Positions 8,594 to 17,751 of a stretch of 64,000 bases of DNA are shown piece by piece. Every line of letters starts with the position of its first letter. The first letter of the stretch is position 1. The position numbers and the translations under genes are program-made. The DNA comes from Nitrosomonas sp. Its GTDB lineage: Bacteria > Pseudomonadota > Gammaproteobacteria > Burkholderiales > Nitrosomonadaceae. The stretch covers positions 62,001-126,000 of the forward strand of contig JAIETK010000004.1 in NCBI GenBank assembly GCA_019745325.1, written 5' to 3'. Under the pieces are notes generated by a model that had not been told where the DNA came from, searched no databases, and saw only the letters and a list, made by a program, of their open reading frames with translations.

Positions 8594-8920
8594 CCCTGCA
8601 TAATGCAGCCCGATCAGCTTCGCCGCTTGGGAGATGATGTAGTGACACGTAATACCTTGAATAATCCCGGTGTCAAGCCTGTCAATTGACGTCATTGCAA
8701 GCTGATACTCCTAATGACTTTCCGGTAACTGATACTTCCAATTTTAGAGACGAGAATCACTGGCAATGGGGCGTGATTGCTAGGATTTTTTATATCCGGT
8801 GTTATTTTATTTTCAATACAGATATCATTATAAATACTAAAAAAAGTAGAACGTTTATATTGATTCTATGCGCTTAAAATCTGCATAAGAGCGAAGGAAT
8901 TACTCTCAAAGGAGAGAATA
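8594..8920. other. intergenic region, 327 bp
   Basis: No convincing gene. A 63-codon open frame at 8686-8877 has no ribosome site and low-complexity Ile/Phe-rich sequence, so it is not called. The stretch from about 8780 is strongly AT-rich and probably holds the promoter of the VCBS gene, whose ATG at 8921 follows AAAGGAGAG. Confidence 0.5.
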
Positions 8921-11104
8921 ATGATTAATACAATATCTCAAAAGTCTGATGAAAAACCATTGGCAAAACCAACACCAGTAGTCGCCCGGAATGATGTATT
9001 TAAAGATACCGGATTGACCGAAGATTCCACCGGTACCGTAACACTGGATGTAATGAAGAATGATTCGGGCGGGAAAAACTTAGCGCTCTGGTCGATTGAT
9101 AATGGCACTAATGCGGCAGCCGATTTGTTAGTCCAAGATAAGGCCAGAACCCGGGAAACCAGTACAGACCGGAGTGCAAATGGCGGTATTATCTGGATCA
9201 CAAACGATGGAAAAGTGGGTTATGACATTACCACTGTCTCATCGACATTCAAAGCCCAATTGCAAGCCCTTGCTGCAGGAGGAGTGCTGACAGACAGTTT
9301 TACCTATGCGATTAAGCTCGGCAGTACGATCAGTTGGGCCACCGCAACCATCAATATTTCCGGTGTCAATGACAATGCCAACATCAGTGGGACAGCAACG
9401 GGTGCATTGATTGAAGATAATGCAACGAATACTACCGGCGGCATTTTAAGTGTGGCGGATGTGGATAGCGGTGAGGCTGTATTTCAGCCAGTGCTGCCCG
9501 CGGCGCTGGTTGGCGCTTACGGTAATTTCACTTTTAACGCAATGACCGGTGCCTGGGATTATACCTTGGATAATGGCAAGGTGGCGACCCAATCATTGAC
9601 TGACACGTCGATCGTCACCGATACCTTAACAGTTAAATCTGCCGATGGCACCGCCGAACAAGTGATCACCGCTACTATTGCCGGTACCAACGATATGCCG
9701 ATTATTTCCGGTGCAATATCCGGCAACGTGACCGAGGATGCTAATCTAGCCAATATTGTCATGTCATTCGGTCCGGCCAGCTTATATACCGTGGGAGCTT
9801 CCTATCCGAATAGCGTTGCTATCGGGGACGTGAATGGTGACAACAAACCCGATATCGTAACGACGGATGCGGGTATAAATTCGGTATCCGTGCTGCTGGG
9901 TAATGGCTTAGGTGCTTTCGGTTTGCCAAATGTGATTGGGGTCGGTGCCGTACAGCCATTGAGTGTGGTTCTGGAAGATGTAAACGATGACGGCGATCTT
10001 GATATTATCACCGCGGACGCAGCCAGTAGCGCAGTATCAGTGCTGTTGGGAAACGGTGCAGGGGCTTTTGGTTCGCCTGGTGTCTTTAATGTAGGGGCAG
10101 CTAATCCGCATAGCGTTGTTGTAATGGACGTGAATGGCGATGGCAAGCATGACATTGTTACCGCTAATGCCGGCAGCAATAACCTATCGGTATTGTTAGG
10201 AAACGGTCTTGGTGCTTTTGGTGCGCCGGTAATGTATGGTCTTGGTGCGGCTTCTCTTCAACCAGCCAGTGCTGCTGTCGCGGATATCAATGGTGACGGC
10301 AATCCCGATATTATTACGGCGAATTATGGCAGCAATAACGTATCGATACTGTATGGTGACGGGATAGGTGCATTTAGTCTTGCGAGTGAATACAGTGTGG
10401 GAGCATCCGGTCCTTTTGGGATTGCTGTAACAGATGTAAATGGCGATGATAGGCTTGATATTGTGACAACTGCCACCGATAGCAATGCCGTATCGGTGTT
10501 GTTGAGTAGCGGCCCAGGGACCTTTGAAGCACCGGTTTTGTATGATGTGGGTGGACTCCATCCTGACGGCATGGACGTAGCAGATGTGGATGGCGATGGC
10601 AATCTTGATATTGTTACGGTGAATTTTAATAGTAATGATGTATCGGTGTTGCGGGGGAACGGATTAGGTGCTTTTGCAGCACCAAGCTTGTACAGTGTGG
10701 GAGCATCCTATCCTTATGCGATTGCTGTTGCGGATGTAACGGGAGATGGGAAGCCTGAAATTGTTACCGCTGACTTGGGTAGCAATGTCAATGCGGTATC
10801 GGTGTTATTGAATACCAGCCGTGGCGATTTGGTCACCGGCGGAGTACTCAGTATCAGTGATCCGGATACCGGCGAGTCGAGTTTTGTAGCGCAGTCCGAT
10901 GTATTGGGCAATCACGGTTACGGCAGATTCAGTATCGACGCAGCGGGTGCATGGCATTACACAGCCGACAATAATCAAAGCGCCATTCAGACATTAGATA
11001 CAGGGGAAACATTGACTGATAGCTTCACTATATCGAGTGTTGATGGGTCGGTGCACCAAGACATTATTGTTACTATCATCGGAGTTACCGAGGTGGTGTT
11101 TTAA
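8921..11104 (+). CDS. VCBS-domain protein with an embedded seven-repeat FG-GAP block
   Basis: 727 aa. Residues 1-150 are a cadherin-like/VCBS-like domain and about 152-263 a complete VCBS domain ([28 protein letters not shown]). A second VCBS domain starts at [12 protein letters not shown] near 270 and resumes at [18 protein letters not shown] near 635. Between its halves sit seven repeats of about 50 residues, each with a calcium-site loop such as [24 protein letters not shown] or [12 protein letters not shown] followed by [11 protein letters not shown]. These FG-GAP repeats form a beta-propeller. No N-terminal signal peptide is seen, so export by a type I system is likely but no transporter is nearby. 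Probable role: surface or secreted adhesin-like protein. Confidence 0.75.
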   Translation: MINTISQKSDEKPLAKPTPVVARNDVFKDTGLTEDSTGTVTLDVMKNDSGGKNLALWSIDNGTNAAADLLVQDKARTRETSTDRSANGGIIWITNDGKVGYDITTVSSTFKAQLQALAAGGVLTDSFTYAIKLGSTISWATATINISGVNDNANISGTATGALIEDNATNTTGGILSVADVDSGEAVFQPVLPAALVGAYGNFTFNAMTGAWDYTLDNGKVATQSLTDTSIVTDTLTVKSADGTAEQVITATIAGTNDMPIISGAISGNVTEDANLANIVMSFGPASLYTVGASYPNSVAIGDVNGDNKPDIVTTDAGINSVSVLLGNGLGAFGLPNVIGVGAVQPLSVVLEDVNDDGDLDIITADAASSAVSVLLGNGAGAFGSPGVFNVGAANPHSVVVMDVNGDGKHDIVTANAGSNNLSVLLGNGLGAFGAPVMYGLGAASLQPASAAVADINGDGNPDIITANYGSNNVSILYGDGIGAFSLASEYSVGASGPFGIAVTDVNGDDRLDIVTTATDSNAVSVLLSSGPGTFEAPVLYDVGGLHPDGMDVADVDGDGNLDIVTVNFNSNDVSVLRGNGLGAFAAPSLYSVGASYPYAIAVADVTGDGKPEIVTADLGSNVNAVSVLLNTSRGDLVTGGVLSISDPDTGESSFVAQSDVLGNHGYGRFSIDAAGAWHYTADNNQSAIQTLDTGETLTDSFTISSVDGSVHQDIIVTIIGVTEVVF

Positions 11105-11233
11105 AGTGGGATTTTTTACCATAAGAATGAGAAAGCGGTTGTACTTCCGCAGCATTTAGCAGGTAAGATGGGTTTTTGCCAGGTAAAGTATAGGCAAATC
11201 AAGCGAATCAGGTTCTAAAGGGATTGTGAAAGG

Positions 11234-11344
11234 ATGGACAAAATTTTGTACGGCACAGCGGCAATAGTAATGATTGTCGCCATTGCCTATGGCGGATCAT
11301 GGTTGTATCAATTTCTGGTTGAATTCTTCAAAAAAGCGATATAG
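11234..11344 (+). CDS. 36-aa single-span membrane peptide
   Basis: Short ORF beginning MDKILYGTAAIVMIVAIAYG, with one clear membrane helix and a basic tail ending FFKKAI. GAAAGG lies directly upstream of the ATG. It precedes the amidase gene by 30 bp and shares its strand, so the two may be co-transcribed; a holin-like partner is only a guess from size and position. Confidence 0.45.
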   Translation: MDKILYGTAAIVMIVAIAYGGSWLYQFLVEFFKKAI

Positions 11345-11374
11345 CCTGAAAAAAACTCCGGAGGAGATACTTCC

Positions 11375-12256
11375 ATGAAGGTCCAGATTAACGAAAAATT
11401 CATGATCCCTTTAACGGCGGGCAATGCGGTCGGCAAAGGTTGGACCAGTGCGACGCAGTATCGGCCGATGGGAGTGACCTGGCACTGGACGGCGTCGTGG
11501 GATCTGCAAGGTTGCCGGGATACCATCGGCGGCAGCCACCCGGCGCAACAGGGAATTGCTTCGGCGCATTACGGGATAGGGCGGAGCTTTTCGGAAGGCA
11601 TTGACCGTTATGTATCGCTGGATAACCGGTCATGGCATGCGGGTAAAAACCAGCTTTTACGCTGGGATGGACAGCCATCCAATGACCGCACCAAAGGCGC
11701 GCGTGCCACCATTGGCGTTGAGACCGTGAATATCGGTTACGCGCGCGACGGGGTAAAGGCCGGCGCGGATTGGATCAAGGCGTATTCCCCCAATGGCAAG
11801 CAAGCGATGTTGATTCAGCCTTGGACGGAAGAGCAGATCGCAATGATGATTCAGGTCGGGCGTGAGATTATCGAACGCTGGCCTGCGATTACCTGGCAGG
11901 ATCATCACGGTCATCACGATGTTTGTCCCGGATATAAAGTCGATGTGGCGGGATTTCCTTTTGCTCGGGTGTTGCGCGGCATTTATGAGGATCCCGGTAT
12001 TCCGGACATTTGGTCGCTGTTCTGGACGGCAACACAACGGCAGCGGGCGCTGGTCAAACTGGGTTACGATTTGGGTCGTTTCGGTCCGAATGGCGATGGA
12101 GTCGATGGCGATTGGGGGCGCGCGAGCGATGTCGCGCTTTCGGCTTTTCAGAAACAGAATGACCTGGTCGTCAACGGTTATTGGACGACCTTTGTTTCAC
12201 GCACTGCTTGGAATTTACTTATGGCTCGCGGTATTGATCCGGATTCGCTGGCTTAG
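11375..12256 (+). CDS. N-acetylmuramoyl-L-alanine amidase with peptidoglycan-binding domain (phage endolysin type)
   Basis: 293 aa. The N-terminal ~190 residues are an amidase_2/PGRP-type domain: VTWHWTAS holds the first zinc ligand and HHGHHDVCPGYKVD the second set, with SAHYGIGR and IGVETVN in between. From about 210 onwards a peptidoglycan-binding fold follows (LVKLGYDLGRFGPNGDGVDG, then SDVALSAFQKQNDLVVNGYW). The enzyme should cut the amide between MurNAc and L-Ala. No signal peptide, as in phage endolysins. GGAGG lies upstream of the ATG. No other phage structural gene is near, so it is probably a domesticated or stranded lysis gene. Confidence 0.82.
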   Translation: MKVQINEKFMIPLTAGNAVGKGWTSATQYRPMGVTWHWTASWDLQGCRDTIGGSHPAQQGIASAHYGIGRSFSEGIDRYVSLDNRSWHAGKNQLLRWDGQPSNDRTKGARATIGVETVNIGYARDGVKAGADWIKAYSPNGKQAMLIQPWTEEQIAMMIQVGREIIERWPAITWQDHHGHHDVCPGYKVDVAGFPFARVLRGIYEDPGIPDIWSLFWTATQRQRALVKLGYDLGRFGPNGDGVDGDWGRASDVALSAFQKQNDLVVNGYWTTFVSRTAWNLLMARGIDPDSLA

Positions 12257-12306
12257 CGTTACGGCGCTTGCCGGAGTTTTGTTCATTGCACGCAAAGAGA
12301 AGCGAC

Positions 12307-13113
12307 ATGATGCCTTATCCCGTATTGCAACTGGTGTCCGACGGTATCAAACGGTTAGCGGTGTACCGCGATCCGCTTACGAAACCAGCAGATGCGGTCA
12401 TTTGGCTGCACGGCGGCAATGGCGATGCAGTGGAATTCCTGAATGGTATCCGCCCGCGCGTCGATGTGATGGATATTGCTCCACAAGGATTGGTGACCGG
12501 TTCCAATCCGGGATGGACGAACCCTTGGGAATCCGATATTCCCGAGGAGGCGATTGACAACTTGATCGATGTGCGGTTTATGGCTTCGCTGGAAGCTCAA
12601 GTCCGCATTCAATTTCGCTTTGTCAAACGTGTCTGGCTGTGCGGATTTTCCGCAGGCGGCGGCCTGGTCTGGTCGGTTTGGGCGATGCGGCCGGTAATTC
12701 CGCAAACATTCAGCGGCTTGTGCGCAGTTGGCAAAAAGCTGCGCCGTACCCCGGAGAAAGCCTGGAAATGGAACGCGACGGCGGTACCGGCTATTCCTTT
12801 TGTCATGATAAATGGCGCCAACGACTCACCGGATGATGAATCAACCGGATCCGGCGAGCATTTTTCCTGGCAGGAAAGCTATGCGCAGGCACGTTTAGTG
12901 AATGGAAACACCATCAATGAGCCGGTTGTTTCCGGTTATTCCGTTTGTGGTGAACCGTTCAATCTGGTACGTTTAAAGATTGCTTCTGGCGGGAAAGCAC
13001 CCGCTGCCCGCTATGTCGTGGAAGGTGTGGGGCATGTCTGGCAATCATGCGAGTCGTGCCATACGGATGACCTGGTGATTGAACGCTTCCGGACTTTCGG
13101 ATTGGGCCGGTAG
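12307..13113 (+). CDS. alpha/beta-hydrolase, PHB-depolymerase/feruloyl-esterase-like
   Basis: 268 aa from the ATG at 12307, which follows AAGAGAAG; the frame extends further upstream without a better site. VIWLHGGNGDAVEF carries the oxyanion region, CGFSAGGGLVW the nucleophile serine, INGANDSPDDE an acid-site region, and VVEGVGHVWQSC the catalytic His. This arrangement matches small esterases of the LpqC/poly(3-hydroxybutyrate) depolymerase group. No signal peptide is evident. It follows the amidase by 50 bp. The true substrate is unknown. Confidence 0.65.
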   Translation: MMPYPVLQLVSDGIKRLAVYRDPLTKPADAVIWLHGGNGDAVEFLNGIRPRVDVMDIAPQGLVTGSNPGWTNPWESDIPEEAIDNLIDVRFMASLEAQVRIQFRFVKRVWLCGFSAGGGLVWSVWAMRPVIPQTFSGLCAVGKKLRRTPEKAWKWNATAVPAIPFVMINGANDSPDDESTGSGEHFSWQESYAQARLVNGNTINEPVVSGYSVCGEPFNLVRLKIASGGKAPAARYVVEGVGHVWQSCESCHTDDLVIERFRTFGLGR

Positions 13114-13286
13114 TTTTGTTCGCAAAAATGATCGATGTGTGGCTGTGAAGTAGGGCAGAATGAGAAATTATTGATCGCCGCCGGGGCCGTGTTTGACAGT
13201 ATCTGCCGCCTTCAGTACACTGATTCAAAGCAATCAATTGCTTAGTCCCCTTTTAATTTCCTTCGAGAATCACAAAATTTAATTTC

Positions 13287-13829
13287 ATGGATATCAGTTC
13301 AATTCCCGTTGGCGCGAATGTGCCTGACAACGTTAATGTCATCATCGAAGTGCCGACCGGCGGCGAGCCGGTTAAATACGAATTCGATAAACGTTCCGGT
13401 GCATTGTTTGTCGATCGTATCTTACATACCCCGATGCGTTATCCGGCGAATTATGGTTTTATTCCGCACACACTGTGCGATGACGGCGATCCGCTCGATG
13501 CGCTGGTAATCGCCCGTTCGCCTTTCCTTGCCGGTTGCGTGGTTCGCGCCCGGCCGATTGCATTGCTGCACCTTGAAGACGAGCATGGTGGCGACGAGAA
13601 ATTGATTTGCGTGCCGGACAACAAAACCTTTCCCTATTACGCGCATGTTTGCGAGCGCGATGATTTGCCGGATATTGTATTTCAGCAAATCGAACATTTT
13701 TTCACGCATTACAAAGACCTTGAACCGGAAAAATGGGTGCGCGTCGGCCATTGGGGAACTGCGGCCGAGGCCCGAGGCATGGTGATGCGCGCCATCGAAA
13801 TGGCCAATGTCGCGGATAACAATGGATGA
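13287..13829 (+). CDS. ppa: inorganic pyrophosphatase (family I)
   Basis: 180 aa, the usual size of bacterial family I enzymes. It hydrolyses pyrophosphate to phosphate in the cytoplasm, pulling biosynthetic reactions forward. Key stretches are EVPTGGEPVKYEFDK, RILHTPMRYPANYGFIPHTL and DDGDPLDALV, with the metal-binding Asp cluster, then CVPDNKTFPYYAHVCERDDLP and HFFTHYKDLEPEKWVRV. The region before the ATG (AATTTAATTTC) has no visible Shine-Dalgarno, which is odd for a highly expressed gene. A CCGGAT...ATCCGG hairpin at 13838-13860 follows the stop. Confidence 0.96.
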   Translation: MDISSIPVGANVPDNVNVIIEVPTGGEPVKYEFDKRSGALFVDRILHTPMRYPANYGFIPHTLCDDGDPLDALVIARSPFLAGCVVRARPIALLHLEDEHGGDEKLICVPDNKTFPYYAHVCERDDLPDIVFQQIEHFFTHYKDLEPEKWVRVGHWGTAAEARGMVMRAIEMANVADNNG

Positions 13830-13888
13830 TAACGAGACCGGATTGCAATGTGTCATCCGGATTTGATTATTAACGGGGAGGCGCAATC

Positions 13889-14347
13889 ATGAAAATTGTA
13901 CGAAGCATGTCGTGGCATCCGGGGTTTTTAGCGGCTGTTTCCTTAATATTGGCACTGGTGCTGACGGGTTGTACCGTAAAACTGATCAGTAGTTATGACG
14001 AAGCCACCGACCGGGCGATCACGGATTTGCAACGGAAGACAGAGGCGCATTTGGTGGTGTTGGAATCGGTGGAAGGGCTGCCGGAATGTACTTTTGATCA
14101 TCATAAACAATTTTATGACGAGGCTAAGGTCGACGTCAGCGCGATTACCGTTCGTGCTGCGGCAATTCCCAAAAACGATATCACCACCCAACAAACCGCG
14201 TTGCTTGCCAGTAACTTTGATAACCTTGAAAAGCTGCATAGAATCGCTTGCTTGTCGAAAGATCAAATCACGCTCGTGCGCTCGCATTTCAATACCAGTT
14301 TTACAGCTATCTTGAAACTGGAGCTTGCCAAACGCCGTGGCGAGTGA
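13889..14347 (+). CDS. putative lipoprotein, unknown function
   Basis: 152 aa. A signal peptide of about 27 residues ends in the lipobox LTGC (SLILALVLTGCTVKLISSYD). The mature part is mostly helical with two later cysteines (PECTFD and RIACLS). GGGGAGG precedes the ATG. No family was recognised. It lies 42 bp before another small unknown gene on the same strand, and the two look like an operon. Confidence 0.65.
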   Translation: MKIVRSMSWHPGFLAAVSLILALVLTGCTVKLISSYDEATDRAITDLQRKTEAHLVVLESVEGLPECTFDHHKQFYDEAKVDVSAITVRAAAIPKNDITTQQTALLASNFDNLEKLHRIACLSKDQITLVRSHFNTSFTAILKLELAKRRGE

Positions 14348-14389
14348 TTTTCCATTTAGCAGTTCTAATTTGAGTGTAAGGAGAACAAC

Positions 14390-14719
14390 ATGAACCTTGA
14401 TGCGGTTAAACTGGGAAAAGACATCGTGGCTGCGTTGAATGGCAGCTTAGGTGATAAATGGCCGGATGTGAAGGATTATGCGGAATCCGAAGCGAAGAAA
14501 CTGGCGCAAACGCTGGTGATGATTGGAACATTGCGAGCAGCCGGTAAAATTAACGACGAACAAGCGGCGCTTCACCTCGAGATGCAGAAAAATGCGTCAC
14601 GCATGGTGTTGATGACAATCGAAGGATTGGGCGTGCTGGCTGCGGAAGCGGCGATCAATGCGGCGCTCGGCGTCATCAAAGATACCGTTAACAAAGAAAT
14701 CGGGTTTATATTGCTGTAA
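14390..14719 (+). CDS. conserved-looking hypothetical protein, 109 aa
   Basis: Starts MNLDAVKLGKDIVAALNGS, after GTAAGGAGAAC. It is an all-helical, Ala/Lys-rich protein with an amphipathic or weakly hydrophobic C-terminal half (EGLGVLAAEAAINAALGVI) and no signal peptide. No domain was recognised. It is paired with the lipoprotein gene upstream and stops 41 bp before the convergent TauE/SafE gene. Confidence 0.6.
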   Translation: MNLDAVKLGKDIVAALNGSLGDKWPDVKDYAESEAKKLAQTLVMIGTLRAAGKINDEQAALHLEMQKNASRMVLMTIEGLGVLAAEAAINAALGVIKDTVNKEIGFILL

Positions 14720-14759
14720 CGATGCGTAATGATTGTTTGACGGGACGGCAAAACCGCAA

Positions 14760-15557
14760 TTAAACCAATCCCAGAAGCATCCGGATGCCTAAACTATAAA
14801 GCAAAACCACAAAGATTCCTCTCAAAATTCCGGTTCTGGTCGAGTGCGTGAGTTTTGCACCGAATGGCGCTGTCAGCATACTGGCGGCCACCAGCATTGC
14901 CAGTGCCGGTAAATAGACGTATCCCAAACTGTATTCCGGCAGATTTTCTCCATGCGCTAATCCATTGGCTATGTAGCCGGCAGTACCGGCTAATGCGATT
15001 GGAAAACCGATTGCAGCAGCCGTGCCGATGGCATGTTGCAGCTTGATGTTACAGAGTGACAAAAACGGTATCGATAACAATCCGCCGCCAATGGCAACCA
15101 GGCTTGATAAGGCGCCGATGATACTGCCGGCAAGGAACATGCAGGCTTTTCCCGGTAACTGAAAAATCGCGCTGGGGCGAAATTGCAGTAACATTTGTGT
15201 GGCCGCGTAGAAAATAAAGATAACAAAAATCACGCTGAGAAATTGTCCTGTCAGCGAACCTGCGAGAGTCGCGCCGCCGAAGGTGCCAACAACAATACCG
15301 GGTGAAATATTCTTAACAATTTGCCAGTCAACCGCGCCATGGCGATGGTGTGTTCGCAAGCTGGCTATCGATGTGAAGATGATGGTCGCCATGGTGGTAC
15401 CGAGTGCCATGTGAATGATGCGATCAGCTGGAAAATCTTGAGCGGTGAACAACGAAATCAATACCGGAACGATGATCAAACCGCCGCCGATACCGAGCAA
15501 ACCCGCGAAGAATCCGACAAATCCCCCGGTCAACAAATAAATTACCCACCATTCCAT
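14760..15557 (-). CDS. TauE/SafE-family sulfite/sulfonate exporter-like permease
   Basis: 265 aa with about eight membrane helices. The family-typical glycine motif repeats in both halves: GGFVGFFAGLLGIGGGLIIVPVL at the start and GSIIGALSSLVAIGGGLLSIPFL in the middle. Members move sulfite, sulfoacetate or other organosulfur anions across the inner membrane. The substrate cannot be set from sequence. The gene is convergent with the small-protein operon and lies 28 bp from the EVE-domain gene on the same strand. Confidence 0.88.
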   Translation of the reverse strand: MEWWVIYLLTGGFVGFFAGLLGIGGGLIIVPVLISLFTAQDFPADRIIHMALGTTMATIIFTSIASLRTHHRHGAVDWQIVKNISPGIVVGTFGGATLAGSLTGQFLSVIFVIFIFYAATQMLLQFRPSAIFQLPGKACMFLAGSIIGALSSLVAIGGGLLSIPFLSLCNIKLQHAIGTAAAIGFPIALAGTAGYIANGLAHGENLPEYSLGYVYLPALAMLVAASMLTAPFGAKLTHSTRTGILRGIFVVLLYSLGIRMLLGLV

Positions 15558-15585
15558 GATCGAGTCGCTAAGAAAAAAGATCGGA

Positions 15586-16041
15586 TTATAGAATGGTCAG
15601 AATGAACTGCCATTCTGCCGGATCAACCGGTGTGATTGACAGCCGGTTGCCGGTTTGCAGCACGCGCATTTTTTGCAATTCAGGATACCGTCTGAGTTCC
15701 TTGATCGGAACCAAGCGGGTTCGTTGTGCCAGCGTAAGTTCAACATTAAACCACCGCGGATTGTGAGGCGAAGCTTTAGGGTCGAAATATTTGCTGGCAG
15801 GATTGAATTGCGTCGCATCCGGGTACGCCGGTTTGCTGACTCTTGCGATTCCCAGAATGCCGGGATCTTTGCAGCAGGAATGATAGAAAAATACTGAATC
15901 GCCGATGCTCATTTGATTACGCATGAAGTTGCGCGATTGATAATTGCGCACGCCTTCCCAGGCAATGGTTTGGTTGGGTTGCGCCAAAAAATCCTCGATA
16001 CTGAATTCGTAAGGTTCTGATTTCATTAACCAGTAGCGCAT
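15586..16041 (-). CDS. EVE-domain protein
   Basis: 151 aa, essentially one EVE domain: MRYWLMKSEPYEFSIEDF, WEGVRNYQSRNFMRNQMSIGDSVFFYHS, GIARVSKPAYPD and WFNVELTLAQR. EVE domains are PUA-like modules that bind modified bases in DNA or RNA; the free-standing bacterial form has no settled function. It may be co-transcribed with the downstream TauE/SafE gene. Confidence 0.9.
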   Translation of the reverse strand: MRYWLMKSEPYEFSIEDFLAQPNQTIAWEGVRNYQSRNFMRNQMSIGDSVFFYHSCCKDPGILGIARVSKPAYPDATQFNPASKYFDPKASPHNPRWFNVELTLAQRTRLVPIKELRRYPELQKMRVLQTGNRLSITPVDPAEWQFILTIL

Positions 16042-16092
16042 TTTTAGAAAAACTGTAAATTGGAAGGAAGTTTGTCTCGATAAAATCTTTCA

Positions 16093-16809
16093 ATGTGTTC
16101 TCGCAAATATGCTATTTTGGCTGCATTATGGATGCACATTCTAACTTCTTTTGCGATGAATAATCACACACTTTCTGATATTACGGTCGATGTATGGGTT
16201 CAGGGTGGACCGCTTGCACTTCCTGATTTGTTGGGTTCGGTCGTTTTGATCGAAGTTTTCCAGGTCAATTGCCCCGGTTGTTTTATTTATTCACTACCGC
16301 GCGCGGTTGATTTGCATCAGCGCTATCACCAGCAAGGATTAGCGGTGATCGGTTTGGCCACTGCCTTTGAGGATTACGATAAAAACACGTTGGAGAATTT
16401 GCGGAAATTGGTGACCACCGGTGAAGTAATCGGTGAAACGCTAAAAGCATTGGATCAGTATGGCATGCTGTCTGAAGGCAAGCTGGCCTGGAAAATACCT
16501 TTTGCCGTGGGAATGGATCGAGTAGTGGCGGAAACCGAACCCGTTACCGACGAACGGGTGCAGAAGTATGCTCATGAATTCTTGCCGAATTTTGAAAATT
16601 TTACCGACGATCAAAAAAAATCGGTGTTACAGCAGGTCAGGCATTATTTGGAACAAAAATCAATGCGCGCTGAAACTTTTGAACGCTTTGCTTTGCAAGG
16701 AACGCCGTCTTGTATTTTGTTCGATCGCAAAGGCGAGTTAAAGGATGTTTCATTTGGTCAAATCGACTACAAGCAAGCCATGGTCGAGCATTTTTTGGCG
16801 GAAAAATAG
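16093..16809 (+). CDS. thioredoxin-fold (TlpA/redoxin-like) protein
   Basis: 238 aa if the first ATG is used. The fold is shown by VVLIEVFQVNCPGCFIYSLPRAVDLHQRY, with a CPGC redox pair, and by FALQGTPSCILFDRKGEL, with the cis-proline loop. A long insertion of about 80 residues lies between them. The N-terminal 21 residues before MNNHTLSDI are hydrophobic and could be a weak signal peptide; an ATG at 16156 would give a 217-aa cytoplasmic form. Neither start has a clear ribosome site. Likely a thiol-disulfide oxidoreductase; its partner is unknown. Confidence 0.65.
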   Translation: MCSRKYAILAALWMHILTSFAMNNHTLSDITVDVWVQGGPLALPDLLGSVVLIEVFQVNCPGCFIYSLPRAVDLHQRYHQQGLAVIGLATAFEDYDKNTLENLRKLVTTGEVIGETLKALDQYGMLSEGKLAWKIPFAVGMDRVVAETEPVTDERVQKYAHEFLPNFENFTDDQKKSVLQQVRHYLEQKSMRAETFERFALQGTPSCILFDRKGELKDVSFGQIDYKQAMVEHFLAEK

Positions 16810-16827
16810 CCGTTGCTGATTCCGATA

Positions 16828-17469
16828 TTACCTGCCCAAGGTTGTTAATTTATCCTCAAGCCAGTTTTCAAAAGCCGGGTGATTATCAATGTCGTACTGC
16901 CAGCATTGCAGGTTCAGTGTTTTGCCGATGAGAATATTCTGCGGTTGATCGTCGATATAAACGGTTAATGCTGGATTGAGCCGGAATGTGTTTATGGCGT
17001 GCCGGTAGATTGCAGGATCAGGTTTCAGAAAACCGACTTCAAACGATAACACTCTGTGCTGAAAAAAAGAAAACTCCGGGTATCTTTTGAAGATCCATGG
17101 CGAGTGAATGGCATTGATATTGGATATCAAGATCAATGTGTAATTGGCGGCGGCAAGTTTGCGAACGCACTGCCACATGGGTTCATTGACCGTGAAGATT
17201 TGCTGCCAGGCTTGATAGAACTGTTCCTGGGATGCGTTGCTTCCGAGAGCTTTCAGCGCCCAATCGGCGTAGCTGCTTGGATCAATGAATCCAGTTTCAA
17301 GTGCGTTCTTTCGTTCGAGTACGTGACGGATCCGTTCATGGGGATTGGAAACAGTATCCGGGATCAATCGAATCAGCGAAGATTCAAAATCAAAATCCAG
17401 TAACACTTTGCCAATATCAAACAGAAACGTTGTTGGTGCAGGAAGAGGGGAGAGAGTGTCTTGCTGCAT
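16828..17469 (-). CDS. HAD-superfamily hydrolase (YihX-like subgroup)
   Basis: 213 aa. Motif I is FDIGKVLLDFDF, with the nucleophile Asp but glycine at the usual second Asp, as in the YihX-type sugar phosphatases. Motif II lies in LILISNINAIHS, the lysine of motif III in GFLKPDPAIYRHAI, and motif IV in VYIDDQPQNI. It probably acts on a small phosphorylated metabolite in the cytoplasm. It lies downstream of the 6S RNA gene and its terminator on the same strand. Confidence 0.8.
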   Translation of the reverse strand: MQQDTLSPLPAPTTFLFDIGKVLLDFDFESSLIRLIPDTVSNPHERIRHVLERKNALETGFIDPSSYADWALKALGSNASQEQFYQAWQQIFTVNEPMWQCVRKLAAANYTLILISNINAIHSPWIFKRYPEFSFFQHRVLSFEVGFLKPDPAIYRHAINTFRLNPALTVYIDDQPQNILIGKTLNLQCWQYDIDNHPAFENWLEDKLTTLGR

Positions 17470-17513
17470 GATGAGATTTTATGATGTCACAGATGAGAAG
17501 CGTAAAATCAAAA

Positions 17514-17546
17514 GGACAAGAAATATTGATTCAATATTTCTTGTCC
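17514..17546 (-). terminator. Rho-independent terminator of the 6S RNA gene
   Basis: A perfect inverted repeat: two 16-nt arms around a single base (GGACAAGAAATATTGA and its complement). On the minus strand it is followed by TTTTGATTTT. Such a long perfect stem is unusual for a simple terminator. Confidence 0.8.
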
Positions 17547-17552
17547 CGAAAT

Positions 17553-17728
17553 GGCTCCCCACATATGCCGTCAGGCTATCATCTTGAACCATACGGTTCA
17601 AGGCGGCTGTTTCATGGATACATCAGGCACATCCCCTAAAGGCGCGCACAACAGTATCACTAAATTCCACAGCCAGTTTCCAACAATTGGTTCAAAGAAT
17701 ATAAACCTTAACAAACATCGCAGGGATT
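17553..17728 (-). ncRNA. ssrS: 6S RNA
   Basis: Minus-strand sequence downstream of zapA, the classic ssrS position. The 3' half carries CCTTGAACC, a short loop, GGTTCAAG and ATAGCCTGACGGCAT, closely matching the E. coli 6S 3' arm. The 5' end TCCCTGCGATGTTTGTT matches the E. coli GAGATGTTCGC region. The two ends pair (TCCCTGCG-ATG with CAT-TGTGGGGA, allowing G-U pairs and bulges) to make the closing stem. 6S RNA binds the housekeeping RNA polymerase holoenzyme and mimics an open promoter. The ends are accurate to about ten bases. Confidence 0.85.
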
Positions 17729-17751
17729 AACTTTAACCGCAATAACATTAA

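Noticed and set aside
8686..8877. 63-codon open frame between the LRV-protein gene and the VCBS gene
   Set aside because: No ribosome site, AT-driven Ile/Phe-rich composition and no similarity to a known pattern.
13838..13860. CCGGAT/ATCCGG hairpin after ppa as a terminator
   Set aside because: Six-base-pair stem with a ten-base loop and no proper T tract; the next gene starts 28 bases later.
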